The notes under the pieces: generated by a model
Told to the model about the DNA's origin: nothing
The model's database searches: none
Seen by the model: the letters and a program-made list of their open reading frames with translations, nothing else
Translations under genes and position numbers: made by a program
Part shown: positions 58,874-64,000 of the stretch, piece after piece
Layout of the letters: every line of letters begins with the position of its first letter
How positions within the stretch are numbered: position 1 is the stretch's first letter
Source of the DNA: Yoonia sp. GPGPB17
GTDB lineage: Bacteria; Pseudomonadota; Alphaproteobacteria; Rhodobacterales; Rhodobacteraceae
Direction of reading: 5' to 3'
DNA length: 64,000 bases
Assembly (NCBI RefSeq): GCF_037892195.1
Contig: NZ_JATACI010000002.1
Location: 992,001 to 1,056,000 of the forward strand

Positions 58874-60952
58874 ATGATCACGACCCTCGCCGATGCCCTT
58901 GCCAAACAAGGCTATACCGACCTGACCCCTGTGCAAGAGGCCGTGACGGACGAGGCGCTTGTCGGTCAAGACCTTCTCGTGTCGGCGCAAACCGGGTCAG
59001 GCAAAACCGTGGGATTTGGTCTGGCGATTGGGCCGACGATCTTGGCCGAAGACGGCACATTCGGCCCCGCCGGTCGCCCCCACGCGCTGATCATCGCCCC
59101 AACACGTGAACTGGCCTTGCAGGTCAAACGCGAGTTGCAGTGGCTTTACGCAGGCGCTGGTGCAACCCTCGCCTCTTGCGTCGGCGGCATGGATTTCCGC
59201 GACGAACGGCGCGCCCTTGAGCGTGGCGCCCATATCGTCGTCGCGACCCCGGGCCGTCTGCGCGACCACATCATGCGCGGCACGATTGATCTGTCTGATA
59301 TCAAGGCTGTCGTGCTGGATGAAGCCGACGAAATGCTGGACTTGGGTTTCCGCGAAGACCTCGAATTCATCCTCGGCGAAGCGCCCGAAAGCCGCCGCAC
59401 CCTGCTGTTCTCGGCCACCGTGCCGCCGATGATTGCCACCTTGGCAAAGTCCTACCAGCGCGACGCCATGCGTATCGCCACCGCGACCAAGGAAAAGCAG
59501 CACAGCGATATCGAATACCGCGCCCTGTCTGTGGCCAACCACGATATCGACGCCGCGATCATCAACGTGTTGCGCTACTACGATGCGCCCAACGCCATCG
59601 TCTTCGCAAACACCCGCGCGATGGTCACCCGCCTGACAACGCGGCTGTCGAACCGCGGATTCTCGGTTGTTGCGCTCTCCGGTGAATTGACCCAATCCGA
59701 ACGCTCTAACGCGCTGCAAGCGATGCGGGACGGGCGCGCCAAGGTCTGTGTAGCAACAGATGTTGCGGCACGTGGTATCGATCTGCCGAACCTTGAACTG
59801 GTGGTCCACGCGGAACTGCCTACCAACGCCGAAACGCTCCTGCACCGCTCAGGCCGCACGGGTCGGGCCGGGCGCAAGGGAATTTCGGCGATGATCGTCC
59901 CGGCCAAGATGAAGCGGCGCGGTGAAAACCTGCTCAAATGGGGGAAGCTGACCGCAACCTGGTCGACACCGCCTACAGCCGAGGAGGTGAGCGCGAAGGA
60001 TGAAGAGCGTTTGTTGACCGACGAAGTATGGTCCGCCGACTTCACTGAGGATGAACAAGCTTTCGCCAAACGCCTGCTCGAACAACACGACGCCGAGAAA
60101 ATCGCTGCCGCCTATCTGCGCCTATATGCAGGCAAACAGTCGGCACCTGAATTCATCTCCGAATACAAAGACGGCCCCGCCGCCAAAGAGCGCAAACCAC
60201 GCGAAACCAAGAGCTTCGGCCCGTCCAAATGGTTCAGCGTCGATATCGGGCGCGAGGGCAAGGCCGAGGCGCGTTGGCTGCTCCCGATGATCTGCAAGGC
60301 AGGTGGGATCACCAAAAACGAGATCGGCGCAATCCGCATTCAGCCGAATGAGACGTTCGTTGAAATCTCTGCGCCCGCCGTCCCCGGTTTCCTGAAATCC
60401 GTGGGCAGCGATATGACGCTTGAAAACCAAGGCACGCTGACAGCCCTCGACGGCCCGCCACAACTGGGCGAGCGTGGGCCGCGCAAAACCAAACGCGACT
60501 ATGACAACGGCCCCAAGCGGGATCATGGCGGAAAACCGAAGCGCGACAGCAAGCCAAAGCGCCATGCGCCCCGTGATCAAGCCGCGCCCCCTCCTTCGCA
60601 ACAAGATGACATCGCGGCGATCCAGCCGATCCCCGGTGCTGCGGATGACTACAAGGGGCGCAAGCCACGTCACAAGCCGGAGCGTCGCGACCACGGTGAA
60701 GCACTGACTGAAAAGCGCGGCAAGCCACCTTACAAAGGCAAATCCGACGGGAAAAAACCGCCGCATAAGGGCAAATCAGGTTACAACTCTGACACAAAAC
60801 CGCGCAAACCGGGGGGCGGCAAGCCAGGCGGGAAACCTGCCGGTAACGCGAAAGACACCTCAAAACGGTTCGTGCCGCCGGGCGGAAAATCCAAGCCACG
60901 CAAAGGGTTAGGTAAAGGTGGCAATGCGACCCCTCGGCGTCGAAAGCCTTAA
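58874..60952 (+). CDS. DEAD-box RNA helicase with long basic tail
   Basis: The 692-residue product has the helicase motifs AQTGSGKT (I), APTRELALQ (Ia), VLDEADEML (II), FSATVPP (III) and HRSGRTGRAGRKG (VI) over residues 1-345, and a DbpA-type RNA-binding domain near residues 430-510 (RWLLPMICKAGGITKNEIGAIRIQ). The last 170 residues are basic, rich in Lys, Pro and Gly with KP-type repeats, probably unfolded and RNA-binding. Such helicases help ribosome assembly or cold adaptation. Sequence is free of lesions. Confidence 0.92.
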   Translation: MITTLADALAKQGYTDLTPVQEAVTDEALVGQDLLVSAQTGSGKTVGFGLAIGPTILAEDGTFGPAGRPHALIIAPTRELALQVKRELQWLYAGAGATLASCVGGMDFRDERRALERGAHIVVATPGRLRDHIMRGTIDLSDIKAVVLDEADEMLDLGFREDLEFILGEAPESRRTLLFSATVPPMIATLAKSYQRDAMRIATATKEKQHSDIEYRALSVANHDIDAAIINVLRYYDAPNAIVFANTRAMVTRLTTRLSNRGFSVVALSGELTQSERSNALQAMRDGRAKVCVATDVAARGIDLPNLELVVHAELPTNAETLLHRSGRTGRAGRKGISAMIVPAKMKRRGENLLKWGKLTATWSTPPTAEEVSAKDEERLLTDEVWSADFTEDEQAFAKRLLEQHDAEKIAAAYLRLYAGKQSAPEFISEYKDGPAAKERKPRETKSFGPSKWFSVDIGREGKAEARWLLPMICKAGGITKNEIGAIRIQPNETFVEISAPAVPGFLKSVGSDMTLENQGTLTALDGPPQLGERGPRKTKRDYDNGPKRDHGGKPKRDSKPKRHAPRDQAAPPPSQQDDIAAIQPIPGAADDYKGRKPRHKPERRDHGEALTEKRGKPPYKGKSDGKKPPHKGKSGYNSDTKPRKPGGGKPGGKPAGNAKDTSKRFVPPGGKSKPRKGLGKGGNATPRRRKP

Positions 60953-61072
60953 AAACAAACCAGTTGGTCACATTTTTGTCACGTCACAAGCATGTTGACG
61001 GCACAGCGCTCTCGTCAAATTGCCCCTACGTTCACTAGTGTAAAGTCACGAGCAAGCTAAAGGACCAGACAC

Positions 61073-61192
61073 ATGGCCACAGCAAAACCAACACCCCCGC
61101 CAGCGCCCGTCGCGCCGAAACCCGCGCAACCGGCACCGCAGACGCAAGGCAAACCGCAGACACCCGTTTATACCGATTTCGCGAGTATCTAA
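61073..61192 (+). CDS. Small Pro/Ala/Gln-rich protein (39 residues)
   Basis: ATG at 61073, nine bases after AAGGA, to TAA at 61190-61192. The product starts MATAKPTPPPAPVAPKPAQ and ends TPVYTDFASI; nearly a third is proline. It has no membrane helix. It ends just before a structured terminator, which supports a real transcript. Function unknown. Confidence 0.55.
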   Translation: MATAKPTPPPAPVAPKPAQPAPQTQGKPQTPVYTDFASI

Positions 61193-61211
61193 GGTTGACG
61201 AGACGCCTATC

Positions 61212-61277
61212 GGCCGGTGAGGCCGCTGCCGCAGGATCGCCCTCCCCGATCCGCCACTGACCTCACTGGCCTTTTTT
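61212..61277 (+). terminator. Structured rho-independent terminator after the small Pro-rich gene
   Basis: GGCCGGTGAGG (61212-61222) and CCTCACTGGCC (61261-61271) can pair over eleven bases with one G-U pair, and six T follow. The 38-base loop contains its own hairpin (GGATCG/CGATCC). It would end transcription from the small gene or the helicase and lies 23 bases before the TfoX gene. Confidence 0.7.
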
Positions 61278-61300
61278 CACAACGCCGATAAACTTGGCGC

Positions 61301-61630
61301 ATGACAGAACTCACCTCTATCAGAAATATTGGGCCAGCTTTCGAGGCATCGCTGAAAGCCGTCGGCATCAATACAGCCGAGGAACTCCGCGAACTCGGGG
61401 CGGATGCCGCCTATGCCAAACTGCTTGAAGGCGGCTCGAAACCTCATTTCATTGGCTATTACGTGCTGCATATGGCGCTCCAAGGACGCCCTTGGAACGA
61501 TTGTAAAGGCGATGAAAAGAAGGCCCTGCGTAAGAGCTTCGATAAGATCAAAGCGGGAAATTTTGACGAGAAGCGCTCCGAACTGGAACGGTTTCTCAAC
61601 CAGATCGGCGTGGTCGACGTCGGCTCTTAG
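61301..61630 (+). CDS. TfoX C-terminal domain protein
   Basis: The 109-residue product matches the C-terminal domain of TfoX/Sxy (helix-hairpin-helix-like), beginning MTELTSIRNIGPAFEASLKAVGI and containing AYAKLLEGGSKPHFIGYYVLHMALQGRPW. Full-length TfoX proteins act in natural competence; short versions with only this domain are common in alphaproteobacteria and their role is unknown. The start is at ATG 61301. Confidence 0.85.
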   Translation: MTELTSIRNIGPAFEASLKAVGINTAEELRELGADAAYAKLLEGGSKPHFIGYYVLHMALQGRPWNDCKGDEKKALRKSFDKIKAGNFDEKRSELERFLNQIGVVDVGS

Positions 61631-61962
61631 CGCGGATTGAAGAACGACCAGTGTAAAAAACACTATTCGCTGCGGTTCCTCTACGGTTTGCCACGCGGAA
61701 AATGCGGTCGGCTGCTTTGTGCACGTTGCTAACGCAGCAGTTACTCCAATGAGATGTTCGATCATATGAACACCGACGACTTCAAGAAGAGTAACAATGC
61801 TATTTTCATAAGTCTTCCGGCTGTCACAATTCATGTCTGACTGGATGTCGCGTCGGCGGTTTGGCTCACAGTATAAAGAAAGAAGACAGGGTCCTTTTTG
61901 GGCCACGCTCGCCTTGGTGATCTTCCGAACTACCTCAAATCAAGGACAAAAGGAGAAAACAC
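61631..61962. other. Intergenic region before the CBS-domain gene
   Basis: A 332-base gap with an inverted repeat AGTGT/ACACT around a run of A (61650-61664) and a short GGGTCC-TTTTT-GGGCC hairpin near 61890. No coding potential is convincing: a minus-strand frame across 61277-61906 covers most of the TfoX gene and looks like chance. The promoter of the CBS gene should lie here; boxes are not clear. Confidence 0.35.
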
Positions 61963-62505
61963 ATGCCACAGCCAGCCCAACGTCCCGGTAACCGCCTGAT
62001 GGACCGTCCCGAATACAAATCTAAGCAACAGCCTCTGACCGGCCCACCCAACATGACGGTGTTTGAGGCGGTATCGAAAATGTCCGAGAAAAACTATGGC
62101 TGCGTCATCGTCACAGATGAAGATCAGCAAGTGACCGGCGTCGTGACCGAGCGCGATGTCATGAACAAACTGGTTGGTGGTGGTCTTGATCCCAAGACAA
62201 CCAAACTGTCGGATATCATGACTTCAAATCCGAGGCTGGCCAACGAGACCGACGACATGGTCGATTGGCTGCGGATCATGTCGAATGAGCGGTTTCGCCG
62301 ACTTCCAGTAGTTGATGAAAACGGACACATCAAGGCGGTGTTCACGCAAGGTGATTTCGTTTCCTACACATGGCCTGACCTGATCTACCAGATGCGCTCA
62401 ATCGCAACGGCTACGGTAATGAAAAGCTGGCCACTCTATTTGATCGGTGGCGGCGTTGCGCTTTACTCAATCGTTATGGTGATTGTTCTTGGCACGCTAA
62501 ACTAA
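61963..62505 (+). CDS. CBS-domain protein with C-terminal membrane helix
   Basis: The 180-residue product has two CBS motifs (about residues 27-82, VIVTDEDQQVTGVVTERDVMNK, and 85-145, RLPVVDENGHIKAVFTQGDF), which form one Bateman module that may bind adenosine nucleotides. Residues about 155-175 form one membrane helix. AAGGAG precedes the ATG. Its partner is unknown. Confidence 0.85.
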   Translation: MPQPAQRPGNRLMDRPEYKSKQQPLTGPPNMTVFEAVSKMSEKNYGCVIVTDEDQQVTGVVTERDVMNKLVGGGLDPKTTKLSDIMTSNPRLANETDDMVDWLRIMSNERFRRLPVVDENGHIKAVFTQGDFVSYTWPDLIYQMRSIATATVMKSWPLYLIGGGVALYSIVMVIVLGTLN

Positions 62506-62727
62506 ACGTCCACACTCACATCGCTAGGCGTCGAGCATCTGGTTTAAGAAGCGCAAGCCGCCTCATATTGCGGCATTTGAAAAGTCCGGCGCTTTTCGAT
62601 CACCGCTGGATTAGATCTGACCCGACAAGTCTAGCACCGCCGCCGCGCCGCTTAGCAACAGTCTCCGTAGTTGATCTTCAAAGTAAACACCCTTCACATG
62701 GTCGCGAGAATCGTGTATGTTAATGGT

Positions 62728-63147
62728 ATGAACATACAACAGAACATTGATTATGAGCTTGAAAAGCTGCGCAAAGTCGCGTGGCGCATGGACGCCCTTT
62801 TCTTCATCCCACGCACCAATATCTCGGTGGGTCTGGATAACATTGTCGGTCTCGTCCCCGTTGTGGGCGACGCGCTGACGACGCTGCCCTCGCTTTGGCT
62901 CATCAATGAAGCACGTAAACTGGGCGCCTCGCCCGGAACATTGGCCTATATGACGCTGAATACGGTTCTCGACTTTTTTGTCGGCATGGTGCCGGTCATT
63001 GGTGACATCTTTGACGTCATCTACAACGCAAATATCCGTAACTATCGTGCGCTAGAGCGCAATCTTAACAAAAAAGCCGCCCACGCCAAAACGGTGCGGA
63101 CGGCTTCGAAATCGGTTGTTTGGGATCAACCAAACCTGTTGGCTTAG
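62728..63147 (+). CDS. DUF4112 family membrane protein
   Basis: The 139-residue product (start at ATG 62728, a longer frame from 62671 being unlikely) has the DUF4112 pattern: [24 protein letters not shown] near residue 35 and [26 protein letters not shown] near residue 80, with repeated G-x-V-P-V-x-G-D motifs at the membrane. Function is unknown. It is convergent with ndk, overlapping by four bases. Confidence 0.8.
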   Translation: MNIQQNIDYELEKLRKVAWRMDALFFIPRTNISVGLDNIVGLVPVVGDALTTLPSLWLINEARKLGASPGTLAYMTLNTVLDFFVGMVPVIGDIFDVIYNANIRNYRALERNLNKKAAHAKTVRTASKSVVWDQPNLLA

Positions 63148-63566
63148 CCTACAAGCTCAAGACCTGAGAAGAAGAATGCGATCTCTTCTGCGGCTGTCTC
63201 AGGCGCGTCAGATCCGTGCACGGAGTTCTCGCCGATGGACAGCGCAAATTCCTTGCGGATTGTGCCGGGTGCGGCGTCTTCCGGGTTGGTCGCCCCCATG
63301 ACTTCACGGTTCTTTGCGATCGCATCTTCACCTTCAAGCACCTGCACGACGATGGGCTCGGAAATCATGAACTCACACAGCTCGCCAAAGAACGGACGTT
63401 CAGCGTGCACACCGTAGAACTGCTGCGCCTGCGCCAATGTCAGCTGAATGCGCTTGGACGCGACGATACGCAGCCCTGCCTCTTCGAATTTGGCCACGAT
63501 CTGACCGGTCAGGTTACGCTTGGTGGCATCGGGTTTGATGATGGAGAAAGTACGCTGGATAGCCAT
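63144..63566 (-). CDS. ndk: Nucleoside-diphosphate kinase
   Basis: Balances nucleoside triphosphate pools. From ATG 63566 the 140-residue protein starts [18 protein letters not shown] and ends [10 protein letters not shown]. The catalytic His is in [14 protein letters not shown] near residue 117, and [15 protein letters not shown] is the nucleotide-binding segment. A longer frame to 63632 adds an unlikely basic leader. Complete. Confidence 0.96.
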   Translation of the reverse strand: MAIQRTFSIIKPDATKRNLTGQIVAKFEEAGLRIVASKRIQLTLAQAQQFYGVHAERPFFGELCEFMISEPIVVQVLEGEDAIAKNREVMGATNPEDAAPGTIRKEFALSIGENSVHGSDAPETAAEEIAFFFSGLELVG

Positions 63567-63690
63567 GTGAAGCCTCTTGGAATTTGCGGGCGTCTGGGCC
63601 CGGTGAAATGATGGCTGCGCCCTACCATGCACATCTGGCCATGAAAAGCAGTGATTTACGCAGACCCCATTGCTGGGCTAGCCTTGGATC

Positions 63691-64000
63691 ATGTGGGCCC
63701 TTATCAAACACCCGGTCTTTGGCCGCCTGTTCTCGGCGCAGGTCATGGCGCTGTTGAGCACGGGCTTGCTGACGGTCGCTCTGGGCCTTCTGGCCTTTGA
63801 TCTGGCGGGTGCTTCCGCAGGGGCTGTTCTTGGGACGGCCTATGCGATCAAGATGCTCGCCTATGTCGGCCTCTCGCCCATCGCTGGCGCACTCGTGGCG
63901 CACCTGCCACGCCGTCCGGTTCTAATTGGTGCTGATCTCGTGCGCGCCGCCGTCGCTCTATCGCTGCCTTTCATTACCGAGATCTGGCAGATCTATCTGG
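63691..64000 (+). CDS. MFS transporter, N-terminal part (continues beyond window)
   Basis: The first 103 codons from ATG 63691 encode two to three membrane helices (QVMALLSTGLLTVALGLLAF) and the loop AGALVAHLPRRPVLIGADLVRA between helices, the typical Major Facilitator motif A-like turn with Arg. The C-terminal part is outside the window, so the substrate group cannot be named. Confidence 0.72.
   Translation, partial: MWALIKHPVFGRLFSAQVMALLSTGLLTVALGLLAFDLAGASAGAVLGTAYAIKMLAYVGLSPIAGALVAHLPRRPVLIGADLVRAAVALSLPFITEIWQIYL

Noticed and set aside
61277..61906. Long minus-strand reading frame opposite the TfoX-like gene
   Set aside because: It covers the TfoX-C gene on the other strand, whose family match is clear, and its protein shows no domain or start site.

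Overview
This window looks like the chromosome of an alphaproteobacterium of the Roseobacter group (Rhodobacteraceae). The evidence is the gene order pyrH-frr-uppS-cdsA-dxr-rseP-bamA-ompH-fabZ, a suf operon led by an IscR with a single cysteine (the Rhodobacter type) and a perfect Irr/ICE-like box, an IalB-family protein, a DUF853 HerA-like ATPase and a roseobacter-style Hint-domain protein. No taxon-specific marker such as rRNA is present, so the genus is open.

Layout. 1-8998 (minus strand): envelope and lipid housekeeping block, read pyrH to fabZ. 9191-11615: a lipoprotein, miaA and an AraC-type regulator. 11845-18224: a peptide-type ABC transporter (binding protein, two permeases, fused double ATPase). 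18274-24702: lytic transglycosylase, ssb, aroB/aroK, xerD. 24755-28904: CorC/HlyC-type CBS membrane protein, a probable abortive-infection (AbiJ/HEPN-like) gene, a HerA-like ATPase and a candidate small RNA. 29163-36023: IalB, sterol-desaturase family, a KAS/ACP/LpxD cluster, an L,D-transpeptidase and a DUF882 protein. 36033-42949: an OxyR-like LysR regulator and the complete Mrp Na+/H+ antiporter operon mrpABCDEFG. 43014-46426: a tight operon of hydantoinase, VOC protein, Asp/Glu/hydantoin racemase and DapA-family enzyme. 46655-48315: a small accessory scar (Hint protein, integrase relic) beside tRNA-Arg(CCG). 48369-56537 (minus strand): the iscR-suf Fe-S assembly operon with two cysteine desulfurases. 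56708-64000: hydrolase, HD-domain protein, DEAD-box helicase, TfoX-C, CBS, DUF4112, ndk and the start of an MFS gene.

The most unusual signal cuts across the genes. At least seventeen lesions break otherwise conserved, often essential genes (cdsA, ompH, lpxD, sufS, sufD, iscR, xerD, mrpA and others). They fall into two main classes. One is single-base loss in homopolymers (cdsA, herA-like, lysR, iscR, integrase relic). The other is a recurring replacement in which a site best restored as GCCGGC (or a near variant) reads GCTTAAGC, GCTAAGC or GCCAAGC; restoring GCCGGC repairs the frame and the conserved peptide each time. The simplest reading is systematic miscalling of a modified GCCGGC motif in single-molecule reads, which would also point to an undescribed DNA modification in this strain. 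I therefore annotate the split genes as single genes and give the lesion position in each.

Other candidates for new biology are the intergenic small RNA at about 28831-28904, the AbiJ-like gene at 26166-27056, the OxyR-like regulator that seems to lack the peroxidatic cysteine yet has an OxyR-like operator, and the unassigned hydantoinase-racemase-aldolase operon. I found no CRISPR array, no insertion sequence and no rRNA.
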